NCBI GenBank assembly: GCA_014281115.1
Contig: JACONQ010000001.1
Span: forward strand, 2,852,001 to 2,916,000
Reading direction: 5' to 3'
Origin: Laburnicola sp. R22_1
Taxonomy: Eukaryota > Ascomycota > Dothideomycetes > Pleosporales > Didymosphaeriaceae
Length of the DNA stretch: 64,000 nucleotides
How positions within the stretch are numbered: the first letter of the stretch is position 1; each line of letters begins with the position of its first letter. Under the pieces are notes generated by a model. The model was not told where the DNA came from. It worked only from the letters and a program-made list of their open reading frames with translations, and searched no databases. Below are positions 10,683-20,069 of this stretch, piece by piece. Made by a program: the position numbers and the translations under genes.

Positions 10683-12557
10683 ATAAGCTCGATTGAGGCT
10701 GCGATTGCAGCGATTGAATCGCTAGGACCTACAGAAAATTTTAGCTATAGACAGATTGCGAGAGATTATGGTTGCAGCCGTGCAACGCTCGCGCGGCGAC
10801 ACCAAGGCATCTCAAGGTCACGCAGTACAATGGCGGAGAATCAACAAGCTCTTTATCCACAACAGGAACTAGAGCTTCTACACTATATTAAACGTCTTAC
10901 AAATCAAGGCCTACCACCTATACGAGCTATGATATGAAATTTCGCCTCGCAGATTACGCAGAAAGAGGTTGGAGTACACTAGGTTAATCGCTTTGTGCAC
11001 CGACACCCAGACGAGCTTATCTCAAAATGGACAACGGGCATTGACAATAGTCGCCACAAGGCTGATTTAGGGAGGAAGTATAACCTCTACTTTAACCTTC
11101 TACGCGAGAAGATCAATCAGTATCACGTTGAGGCGCGTCATACCTACAATATGGATGAGAAGGGCTTTATGCTTGGTGTTGTAGGTCGCTCGAAGAGGAT
11201 CTTCAGCAGGGCTTTATATGAGGATGGGAAGAGGAGGGGTACTATCCAGGATGGCTCTCGAGAGTGGATAACGCTGCTGGCCTGTATCTGCGCTGATGGA
11301 TCTTACCTTGAGCCCGCTCTCATCTATCAGTCAGCCTCAGGATCGATACAGGACTCCTGGCTACAGGCCCTCAATCATGCGACTCATGAGGTTCGAATCT
11401 CCTCATCGCCCTCTGGCTGGACGAACAACAATATCGGCCTCGCGTGGCTTAAACAGGTGTTTGATCGCGGTACAAAGGCGAAGGCTCGATCTTCCTATCG
11501 ATTGCTCATCCTAGATGGCCATAGATCTCACCTTACAATGGATTTTATTAAGTACTGCAATTAGAACAAGATCCTCCTCGCTGTATATCCTCCTTATTTA
11601 ACCTATACGCTGCAGCCGCTCGATGTAGCTATGTTCAAGCCTCTGTCCACAGCCTACTTAAAGGAGATCTTAGCCTTTATGGAAAGGAGCCAGGGCCTTT
11701 GCTCAATGAGCAAGAGGGATTTCTTCCCCCTCTTCTACCGAGCCTGGCAGGCCTCCTTTAAGGAAACGACAATCCTAAAGGCCTTCGAGGCTACAGGCCT
11801 CTCACCCTTCAATCCTGAGGTTATACTACAGAGATTCAACTCTAGCCCAAGCTCCTCAAGCGATAGCGAGTCCTCAGCCTTAAGTGCCTCAAACTAGAGG
11901 AAGACTGAAGGCCTACTGCGTCAGGTAGTGAAGGATCGAGGTGATAAACGAGCTCAAAAGCTAAGCCAGGCCTTCCACCAAATCTCAACTCAAAAGACCC
12001 TCCTTGAGTATGAGGTCAAGGGCCTACGCGAGGCTCTGATCAACGAGAGAACGCGTAGGAAGCGAGGCAAGCCTCTCCTACTTAAGGAGCCTGAGGAGTA
12101 TCAAGGTGGAGCTATATTTTGGTCTCCAAGGAAGGTGAAGGAGGCACGTGATCGCCGGCAGCTCCAGGAGCGCGAGGAGGAGCAGGTACAACACCAAAAA
12201 GCTGAGACAAATAGGCTTCGTAAAGAGGCAAGACAGGCAAAGGCGAAGGAGAAGGAAATAAGGCGTCAGGCGAGGGCTGCAGCCAATCTGGTAAAGGAGA
12301 AGGAGAAGGCGGAGAAGGCTGCTGAACAGGCCTCTAGGGCAGCTGCTCGCAGGACTGCAAAACGACTCCAACAAGCTCTTAAAACCTCTCAAAAGGGCAA
12401 AAAGCGCAGCCTTAAGGCTTCTGCAAAAGCAACTCTTAAAAAGAGAGCTGTTGTGAGGCCCGTAGGTAGGGGAGAGCCTCAGCGTGCTGCTGCAGGCGCG
12501 CCAGCTCTCAGGTCACGACGCAGCCGCAACATCACACCTTCTACGCGATATCAATAG
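10683..12557 (+). pseudogene. Broken pogo/Fot1 transposase
   Basis: One frame runs from about 10683 to the stop at 12555-12557, interrupted by four nonsense codons. In order it shows an N-terminal helix-turn-helix (IEAAIAAIES...FSYRQIARDYG), a CENP-B-like DNA-binding segment (NRFVHRHP), and the DDE_1 catalytic core: first Asp in NMDEKGF, second in ILDGHRSHL, third in LQPLDVAMF. The C-terminal third (from about 11930) is a highly charged Lys/Arg/Glu/Ala coiled coil. The codon where a start Met is expected reads ATA (10683). The three TAG stops and this ATA are all consistent with CpA-to-TpA change on one strand or the other, the context preferred by repeat-induced point mutation (RIP). The TGA at 10935 fits CGA-to-TGA. 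Confidence 0.85.
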
Positions 12558-12666
12558 CTATATATATCAATTAAAGCCTATAGATATCACCACTAGAAAA
12601 TATCGCGATAATAGCTATTGTGTGAGGCTCTACAGCCTCAAGTTGTGGGGCTGTTTTGGTGTTCAA

Positions 12667-12710
12667 GGTGGCTCATTCGGCCGTCGGGCTCATTCGACCG
12701 TCCACCTCGG
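12667..12710 (-). repeat. Right terminal inverted repeat of the pogo element
   Basis: 44-bp exact inverted copy of 10593-10636, ending CCACCTCGG just before the TA duplication at 12711. Confidence 0.9.
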
Positions 12711-12712
12711 TA

Positions 12713-13397
12713 ATAAGCTCGCGTTTTACACAATAAAAATGTGTTAACTATTTTATATTTCCCTCGTTTCATTTTGCCGTCACAAAGCAGCGAGTTTCGA
12801 ACGGGTTCAGTAATTAAAACTGGATGGTCTAGGTAGCTCCTTGTGAAAGCAGCCCGAGCAGCGACAAATCACATGACGTCACAGGCAACTGCCCACCCGT
12901 GCTGTTCAATATCAACAAAAGTCTACGCCGCATGCGCATCACAAACCTTGATAATCACACCGCCATTTTCGTCTAAATGGAACGGACTCATCCATGCGTT
13001 GTCTCAGAGTCGGGTTCACTAGATGCCACTTTTGTGCTTTTTCGCAGCGGCTGTGCACGCTGCGCTTTCGGCATCGGATATAGCCGCAACAGCATGCAAG
13101 CGAAAGTGAAGTGGAGAGATGGAGCTGACAAAAAGCCACAAGGAAATGAGGGTGAAACAGTCCAGGGGTAGAGCTTCTGGGCTTGTGGTGAGTGGAGCCC
13201 TCCTTAGATACCTTACCACGCAGGAGCGAGCTGCTTTGTGCGTCACGGAATCAGAGTCCATCCTCAACCTTTGATCTGGATTGCACTTCTTGTTCTTCTA
13301 CCGTGACTTCCATTTTCATTTTTGAGCACAGAGCTTTGAGCATTTCGTTATTTTCCTTCTCTGACTGCAGCAAAATACGCATTCTGTTTCTTTCAGC
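12713..13397. other. Intergenic region upstream of the GT25 gene
   Basis: 685 bp containing only short overlapping frames. It should hold the GT25 promoter. It contains one perfect CRE palindrome, listed separately. Confidence 0.5.
12874..12881. promoter_or_regulatory. CRE/ATF-type site TGACGTCA
   Basis: Perfect 8-bp palindrome about 517 bp upstream of the GT25 start codon. Fungal bZIP factors of the ATF/CREB class bind this sequence. A single copy can occur by chance, so function is unproven. Confidence 0.35.
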
Positions 13398-14797
13398 ATG
13401 TTTCTTCCTCGGTCGACTTTCCAGATTGTAGCCATTTGCATAACGCTTTTCTCGTGTTCTGCCTTGTTTCTCAGTTTCCACGCAAGCGAAAATGTCCCAT
13501 CGCGCACTTATGTGTATCCTTCGAATCCGGACCGGCTATCTCTGAAGTCGGTCACGCATGTTAAGCCGAAACTGGTCATCGACGAACCAATAGATGATCC
13601 CATCTGGGCCATTCTAAATCGAACATTGGGCTTCCAGAAGATATATGCGATATCGATGCCTCACAGGACAGACAAGAGAGATTATCTGGCGCTAATGGGT
13701 CTGGTGTCGGATCTGGATATCGAGTTTGTGGATGGAGTCAACGGTAGCGAGATACACCCCAAAGCTCTTCCTGCTGTAAGAACATCGTCACGTTCACTTT
13801 CTAGTGTACTGATAGTTTGCAGTATTGGAAAGGCACAAAAGCAGCGGGTGACTATGGGTGCTGGCGCGCGCACCTCAATGTCTATCGACACATGATACAA
13901 CACAATATCGAATCTGCGCTTGTCATCGAAGACGACGTAGATTGGGACGTCCTCGTTCGTTCTCAGATGGTCGACTTCGCCCGGGGAGTGCGTGCCATTC
14001 AAAATGCAACGTTGCCCATCCAAAGCCCCTACGGCGACAATTGGGATCTGCTCGCCCTCGGACACACCGGCGCAAACAACAAGCCGAACAAGATACAGAA
14101 GTACTGGGTCACGGATGATGATCCGACTGTTATAGCTGAGAGTCGTCGGACGTGGGATCGCAAGCCTGATCTCAGCACGGATAAGCTCGCTGGGGAGCAT
14201 ACGCGAATTGTCATGGAGATGAGCAAGTTTACGGCTACGACTGCATATGGGGTGAGCTTGAGAGGTGCTGCCAGATTTCTGTACGATCAATCGCTGCTCC
14301 CAAACGCGGATGCCATTGACATGGCCATGCTGGCGCTCTGTCGACATGACGTTTACAGTTCGCCATTTTGTTTCGGATCGTACCCCATGATCTTCGGCCG
14401 TTATCGTGCTATTGGCCCGCAAGACAAAGACTCCGATCGAAGGGCGACATCCAACGAAGCAGATGCTGGATCTGGCGGCTACCAAGACAATACAGAGAGG
14501 CTTGAGCCAGAAAGCGAGTTCATGGTCTTTCCAGTGAGCTTGAATATGGGTCGCTTGATGCGTGGAGAGTGGGTACTCCCGGCTGTGGATCCGGAGACGG
14601 ATCTGATGAAGGAACTAGATTTGAGGACCTTCCTTTTTCACAAGGGCAAAGAAGTGGTTGTAAAGCCCGAGGAGTATGCCGAATATCAGGCAGTTGTGGC
14701 CATGCACGGAAAAGAAAAGCAGGACAGAATGCTGCAGGCGGGGCAAGAGGGCGTGGAAACGGAGAACAAAACAACGAAGAGAAAGTCTGTAGCATAG
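13398..14797 (+). CDS. GT25-family glycosyltransferase
   Basis: Two exons, 13398-13775 and 13823-14797, with a 47-bp intron (GCT/GTAAGA ... TTGCAG/TAT); 450 aa. Residues ~8-28 are a single signal-anchor. The GT25 fold signature is visible: a nucleotide-sugar entry strand (KIYAISMPHRTDKRD), a D-rich strand (DIEFVDGVNG), the GCWRAHLNVY block after the intron, and ALVIEDDVDWD with the acidic metal-binding cluster. GT25 enzymes include bacterial lipooligosaccharide galactosyltransferases and animal collagen galactosyltransferases; fungal members are poorly studied. The C-terminal tail is Glu/Lys-rich. This is the third type II glycan enzyme in 11 kb, separated from the others by the HET gene and the transposon. 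Confidence 0.85.
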
Positions 14798-15888
14798 GAC
14801 TACGAGGGAATTCTCGAAATGTGTTGATGCTCTTCTCGGTGGCTTGGCCTGAGGGACTCGCCCTGGTATCAATATAGGTGGAGCAGTGCCAATGACGACG
14901 AATTCAACACCCAAGCGGCCATTCGCAAAATTCGCTGAGGACTTCGTTACTTTCCATGGTGATGCGGAGCACACATTCCGTTCTAATCTCATGATGAAGT
15001 GGACTCTCTGCCACCGTCTTGGGTACATGAAGTCGAACGGATTCATGAGATTGCGCTTCTTCGCCGCAAAAGAAACCATCCACTCCTCTTGTTCGTCTAA
15101 GCGCCCGGAGAGTGTATAGCTAGTATGTAACAGGTAGAATAATGTCGATGTTCACCCCACCATGGACATCATAATAGACCCTGGGTCCGCTCACCGAATG
15201 ATCTGACCGACCTTCCGAAAGCGGCTAGTTTCCTTGAGGTTAAATTGCTGATCCCTAAGTCGGAGAAACCTATCAGTGCAGCACATGTGCTCGTTCGAGA
15301 TAAAGCCGAGCACGAGACGAATAGAATGCGTGTTTTGTTGTTTCGTAACCAGGGCCGTGGACCTTCCTGTTCCGTTGCATACCACGAGAGACCCAATTGT
15401 GAAGAGCGGTGGGCGCAGTTCAACTTGGGACGGGAGCACCAATAGCATGTAGCGATGAGTGAGGGTGCTTCTGGGAACGGTGTAGGATGATCATCTCATA
15501 GGAAAAGAAGTAAGAAATTGGCGCTTTTGTGGAGCGCGGGGAGAAGAGGAATTAGCGGGATGAACGGAGAAAGTCGAGCAGTGGTAGGCCTAACAACACC
15601 CGCCGAGTGATAGTGTCGTAAGCTTGTACGGAGGGTGTGGCTAATTCTAGGTTAGAACTAGCGATCGTAATCGTATCCTGCAGGTAGGACATTGGATTTG
15701 TTTCCTGATGATCCGGGCCAAGGGTCAGGACTGTTCGGAGACGGCCAAGTGGCTCACCATCTCGAAAAGTATATAGTGCAGCTGGAAGACATGTTGTGAA
15801 TGGCAGGCCGAGTCTTCATATCTTAGTCCAAGTTCGTAGTCGCCCTCCAGTCAGTCCTTCGTTATCACCACTCCAAGAAGCTAGCATT
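14798..15888. other. Intergenic, no gene seen
   Basis: 1.09 kb between the GT25 gene and the RNase gene. Short frames on both strands (for example 14886-15119 and 15169-15448) overlap each other and show no family motif. The last ~300 bp should hold the promoter of the RNase gene. Confidence 0.5.
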
Positions 15889-16361
15889 ATGAAGTTCCTA
15901 GCCAGCCTCCTCCTTTTAGTGACACCCATCGCCCTTGCCCTCCCCACCTCAGTTGTCGAAGCGCCTGCTGAAAGCATTGAATTCGCCGAGAGTGCTTGCT
16001 ATGTGCAGTGTGGCTCGAACTGCTACACTTCGGCACAAGTGACAGCGGCACGCAACTCGGGATACAACTACGTCAAGCAAGGAGGAACCGCTGGCGGGTC
16101 CAGCTACCCCCATAGGTACAACAACTACGAGGGGTTCAGCTTTTTGGTATCCGGAACGTACTACGAATTCCCTATCTTGCCCAGCGGCACGTATGTTGGT
16201 GGTAAGTTTGGTTCTACAAAAGCGAAGCGATATAGGACTGATGCAAACGAGGCTCACCGGGCGCTGACCGTGTCGTCTTCAACTCGAATGGAGCACGTGC
16301 GGGCGAGATCACGCACACTGGTGCAAGCGGGAGCAGCTTCGTTGCTTGTTCAGGGTGGTAG
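15889..16361 (+). CDS. Secreted guanyl-specific ribonuclease, RNase T1/F1 family
   Basis: Two exons, 15889-16201 and 16252-16361, with a 50-bp intron (GTG/GTAAGT ... CGAG/GCTC); 140 aa. Residues 1-18 are a signal peptide, followed by a short acidic propeptide. The mature domain starts at [11 protein letters not shown] and ends near VACSGW. Against RNase T1 numbering the catalytic set is complete: Tyr73 (T1 Tyr38), His75 (His40), Glu93 (Glu58), Arg111 (Arg77), His126 (His92). The Cys spacing fits the two RNase T1 disulfides. The enzyme cleaves single-stranded RNA after guanosine outside the cell. It lacks the long loops of ribotoxins, so it looks like a plain nuclease. Reading through the intron gives a spurious 243-residue frame without the second half of the active site; the splice is what restores Arg111 and His126. 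Confidence 0.92.
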
Positions 16362-16661
16362 ACGCGGGGCGGCGACGGGGGGGCTTTCTGGCGGCAGTCG
16401 AGCTCTTTGGCTTATGATTGCTCGCACTCGCCTATTCTTCACTAAGCAATCAATGAAAGCCATCAAAGGGTGCACTGTGGTGATGCTGTATCGGGTCGTG
16501 ATGAGATGGGACCTAGGGCGCTCGTGAAGGGCGACAGCTCGGCCGATTTCGGATCAGATAACAAGATCCTCGGCCAACACTCGGATCTGATAAGGGAGGC
16601 AGCCCCCCCAAAGTTTCCCATCTCTCGCAGTGCGCCACCCTCTTCTTTCCAACAATAAACA

Positions 16662-17900
16662 ATGGCTTCCGCAACAGCCACCGACCTCTCGGCGCCCTCC
16701 CAACCGGCCCCTTCCACCGCCAACACGTCGGCAAGCACGCAATTCCCGCCCATCAACATCGGCACGCGGCGTTCGGCTCTCGCGCAGGTGCAGGCGCGAT
16801 GGGTCGAGGAGGAGCTGAAGAAGGTGCAGCCAGAGCGGACGTACAACATCTGCCCGGTGCTGGCCGTGGGCGACAAGGACAAGGTCACGCCGCTGCACAT
16901 CTTGAGCCAGGGCGAGAATGCGAAGAGCTTGTGGACCGGCGAGCTGGAGGCGATGCTGGAGGCCGGCGAGCTGGACATGATACAGCACTGCTTGAAAGGT
17001 GCACGCTCTGCTGGAAGCTTTCAGCGTGTTCACGCTGACATAATTGCAGACATGCCTACGCAGCTCCCCGAGAAGCTCAAGCTCGGCGTCATGCTTGCGC
17101 GCGAGGACCCCCGCGACGTGCTGATCGTCTCTCCCCGCCTCCCCAAAGACACCACACTGGCTACGCTTCCGCCAGGCTCCACGATAGGGACATCCTCGAT
17201 CCGCCGTTCCGCTCAGCTGCGGCGCCTATACCCAGAGCTCAAGTTCGCCGACCTGCGAGGCAATGTCGGCACGCGGCTGGCCAAACTCGATGCCCAGGAC
17301 TCACCCTACGCGGCAATTGTCCTCGCCGCTGCAGGAATCAAGCGCATGGGATGGGAGAATAGGGTGGCGCAGTATCTGACAAGCAGCAATGGCGGTATGC
17401 TGCATGCGGTAGGCCAAGGAGCGCTGGCGCTCGAAATCCGAAAGGACGACGAGGCCATGCAGGAGCTTGTTTCCAAGATCAAGTGTGAGAGGACGACGCG
17501 CGCCTGTTCAGCAGAGCGCGCACTCCTGCGGGCGCTGGAGGGAGGCTGTAGTGTTCCGATTGGCGTCGAGACATCGTGGCGAGGCGGAAAGGGAGTGGCG
17601 GTCGGGATACAGCCTCCAAAAGACTTTGATAAGCATGGGCAGCCTCTTGAGGAACCTGAGTCGGATCTGGACAATCAAGAGCTTTTTCTCAAGACACTCG
17701 TTGTGAGCGTGGACGGGAAGGAGTGTGTCGAGTACGAGACCGCTCGCAAAATTAGATCGGTCGAGGAGGCTGAGGACATGGGGAGAGACGTGGCAAGAAT
17801 CCTGCTCGACAAAGGCGCCGACAAGATCCTGGAGAATATCAGCAAAGAGAAGCTTTGGGCAGCGAAAAAGCAGCAAGAGGAGCGTGCGACTGAAGCTTGA
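16662..17900 (+). CDS. HEM3: Hydroxymethylbilane synthase (porphobilinogen deaminase)
   Basis: Two exons, 16662-16998 and 17050-17900; 395 aa. The 51-bp intron is in frame and has no stop, so it is invisible as a gap; removing it restores the family's LKDMPT motif. The enzyme polymerises four porphobilinogen molecules to hydroxymethylbilane in cytosolic haem synthesis. Visible signatures: INIGTRRSALAQVQ near residue 30, a ...GTSSIRRSAQL... strand, FADLRGNVGTRL, and EGGCSVPIG, whose Cys279 carries the dipyrromethane cofactor. The usual His-Ser before LKD is His-Cys here. The N-terminal ~25 residues are a Ser/Ala/Pro extension and not an obvious mitochondrial presequence. The C-terminal region includes the usual third domain plus an acidic insertion. 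Confidence 0.95.
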   Translation: MASATATDLSAPSQPAPSTANTSASTQFPPINIGTRRSALAQVQARWVEEELKKVQPERTYNICPVLAVGDKDKVTPLHILSQGENAKSLWTGELEAMLEAGELDMIQHCLKGARSAGSFQRVHADIIADMPTQLPEKLKLGVMLAREDPRDVLIVSPRLPKDTTLATLPPGSTIGTSSIRRSAQLRRLYPELKFADLRGNVGTRLAKLDAQDSPYAAIVLAAAGIKRMGWENRVAQYLTSSNGGMLHAVGQGALALEIRKDDEAMQELVSKIKCERTTRACSAERALLRALEGGCSVPIGVETSWRGGKGVAVGIQPPKDFDKHGQPLEEPESDLDNQELFLKTLVVSVDGKECVEYETARKIRSVEEAEDMGRDVARILLDKGADKILENISKEKLWAAKKQQEERATEA

Positions 17901-18303
17901 AGCTGGAAAAAATGCAACCATAATATGCCACTGCCGAGTGCAATCGCAGAGAAGCATTGATTGTACGAACACTTGAGGAGCTGATGTCAGGTGTATATTA
18001 CCATATGCTAAGAGTAATTGTAGTCGGTGCGCAATTACCCCCGTGATGGACTCCCGGCCAAAGCGTGATGCGTTCACGCCATCTCCTCGTCATTAAGACT
18101 TGGGCGGAAATTGGATCAGACCGCTAGAGCCTGGCCGCTCTACAACTAAGTCACTCCAATGCACTTTACATACACTGATTTAACTAGCATCAGTAGCTCA
18201 GGAGGGCACCTGGAGTTCTTAGAGTAGCTTTAGAATCTGCACTGCATCACCCATCCTGATACAACCCAACTTCGTTTCCCAACTCCATTCAAACGTCCTT
18301 CAT
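17901..18303. other. Convergent 3' regions of HEM3 and the LPMO gene
   Basis: 403 bp between two convergent stop codons. No gene or repeat is seen. Confidence 0.5.
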
Positions 18304-19397
18304 CTACCCATGCCACACATTAGGTCCAGCACCCTGCCAATTCTTCAACTCGTCCATCGGCTGTGTGGGTCTCCACAGCGCGTATGGCAGCCAAATCCCG
18401 GGGTCCTTCGCATCAAAAGCACCAGGGAAGTGTGTCATCGGCCCCGGCGTTCCCGCACCCTCGCCCGTGACCTCGATGTGCGCACAGTTGACGTACATCT
18501 CAGTAACCTTGTAAGAGCCTCCGTTTTCCATATTCAGGTGCTCGGCGCGCATCAGGTACTTGCCTGGTGGCGTAGTCTTGGGGATCGTGAAGTTCATCTG
18601 GGAAGGGGTGTGAGGATCGGATTGTGAGGGGCTGGGGCTATGTACGTGATAAGGGGCACGTACGATGTTCATGTCATTGTCCCTGGCCCAGTCCCAGTGC
18701 ATCCCGTCCGAGGCTCCGACAGCCGCAATCTTGAACCTAAACCAACAAACATTCCAGTTCAGCAATTGTCCGGTCGGGCTATACGTCACAGCGGGCTTGC
18801 TAAGTACTCACCACTCTCCACTGCCGTCGTAATCGTTCAGCTCACCGGGTGCCTTGGACAGGTACGCCGTCGCCGGCCCAATATGGTACATTCGAAAGGA
18901 CGGATCGAACTAGCCCGCGCGTTAATCGCATATGGCCTGCCTCGTCGAACAAACGAGGCGATGCAGACGTCCGTACATACGTCCGACATGTCTTTGGTCT
19001 CGTCCTGCGTTTCCGTGCTCATGTACGACGCGGCAAAGCCGACGGTGCTGCCGGCTGCCACCGTGAGCGTCTTCACGAGGAAGAGCGGCATCGTGGCGTT
19101 GCGCCCGCACATGGACCCCTCGCCCGTGTAGTCCCAGTCCGGGACGAACGAAGTGCTCGGCCTGGCCTTCTATCAGTGACATGCGTATACATGGCTGCAT
19201 AGCCGCCTTACCGGGTGTACTCCCAGCGCTTGGAGACTACGCCGTCGACTACGGTGTAGGGGAAACCGTCTAGAATGGGATTAGTTGGTTGCGTGAGGGT
19301 GTGCAGTGAGGAGTGGCAGTGGCAGCGTACAGTGACTGGTAGCCTGGCGGAGGCCTTGAAGCACGAGAAAGGTAAGCTGCTGCAGGGAGACCTTCAT
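18304..19397 (-). CDS. AA9 lytic polysaccharide monooxygenase
   Basis: Five exons: 19397-19331, 19269-19212, 19161-18981, 18909-18812 and 18736-18304 (278 aa). The first splice completes the codon after His22, so cleavage after a 21-residue signal peptide leaves the N-terminal His needed for the copper brace (HYGFPY). The second copper His is His111 in [15 protein letters not shown], and the axial Tyr is Tyr216 in [13 protein letters not shown]...DPGIW is the AA9 C-terminal signature. These enzymes oxidatively cleave cellulose or hemicellulose. There is no CBM1 tail. Oddity: the usual second-sphere His and Gln (ALH and QFY in typical AA9) both appear to be Glu here (Glu205 and Glu214). Activity and substrate are therefore uncertain, although the fold call is firm. 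Confidence 0.88.
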
Positions 19398-20069
19398 ATT
19401 GGACGAGTGAGTTATTTTGACAATCTCCGGTTTAAATGCTGTCTGTGGGCGCTAGCAGGACGAAAAGCTCCTACGTGAGTCTATATAGTAGACTAGGATT
19501 TTCCACATCCGACGAGGCGTAGACGGCCGAGGTGCTGCGCGGGTCGGAAGCAATGCATCAGGCAGGAGTGCAGCTGCAATGCGATTCTATCCAAATTGCC
19601 CTTACTAGGGTTGTTATACTGCAGTATTGGGATGCAGTTTCGCGCAGACTCCGTATCGAAGATAGCACGGGTGGCATGGGTGTTGCGAACAGTATAGATG
19701 GTCGCGTATTTAGCCATATTGGGGCGGCATTTGCGATACAGGTGAGAGATGGGGTGCCTGACCCAAGCGTTGGGATGGTGGTCATGTGGAAGGAATTGTT
19801 CAAACATTTTGCGCTGCGGTTGACACGGCTACGCCGTTTTTTACATTGTGGCTATTAAACCGTGGTCGAGAGTCATATTGGTGAGAGGAGAAGTTGGACA
19901 TGGACATACTTACCTCGTTAAAGATAGGCACGTGGTGCTCATTTGAGACTGAAGTTTGCCTTAACAATTGTGAGGTCACTTGGACGACGTCCCCCATCTG
20001 AGGGCCATCTCCGCTCACTAAATAGCAAAGAGAACAAATACCAAGTCTCAACTAGCTGCACTGCCATCC
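19398..20069. other. Intergenic between LPMO and WD40 genes
   Basis: 672 bp. It should contain the LPMO promoter and the 3' end of the WD40 gene. A plus-strand frame at 19532-19858 (108 residues) has a matching minus-strand shadow and no recognisable motif, so I do not call it. Confidence 0.5.

Larger units (their letters stand above)
10593..12710 (+). mobile_element. Fot1/pogo-type DNA transposon, degenerate
   Basis: A 2,118-bp element flanked by TA target duplications (10591-10592 and 12711-12712). Its terminal inverted repeats are 44 bp and identical base for base (10593-10636 and 12667-12710). The inside carries one long transposase frame in a single reading frame with four in-frame stops (10935 TGA, 10980 TAG, 11562 TAG, 11895 TAG) and no frameshift. 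The element is therefore probably unable to move by itself but could be mobilised in trans. It lies between the HET and GT25 genes. Confidence 0.9.

Noticed and set aside
11390..11405. GTTCGAATC resembling a tRNA B box
   Set aside because: It lies inside the transposase coding sequence, and no A box or cloverleaf surrounds it.
3458..16361. Classical secondary-metabolite gene cluster
   Set aside because: No polyketide synthase, peptide synthetase, terpene cyclase or P450 signature was seen; the shared theme is glycan transfer.
15796..16527. 243-residue continuous frame over the RNase gene
   Set aside because: Reads through the intron at 16202-16251 and loses the catalytic Arg and His; the spliced 140-aa model matches the family end to end.
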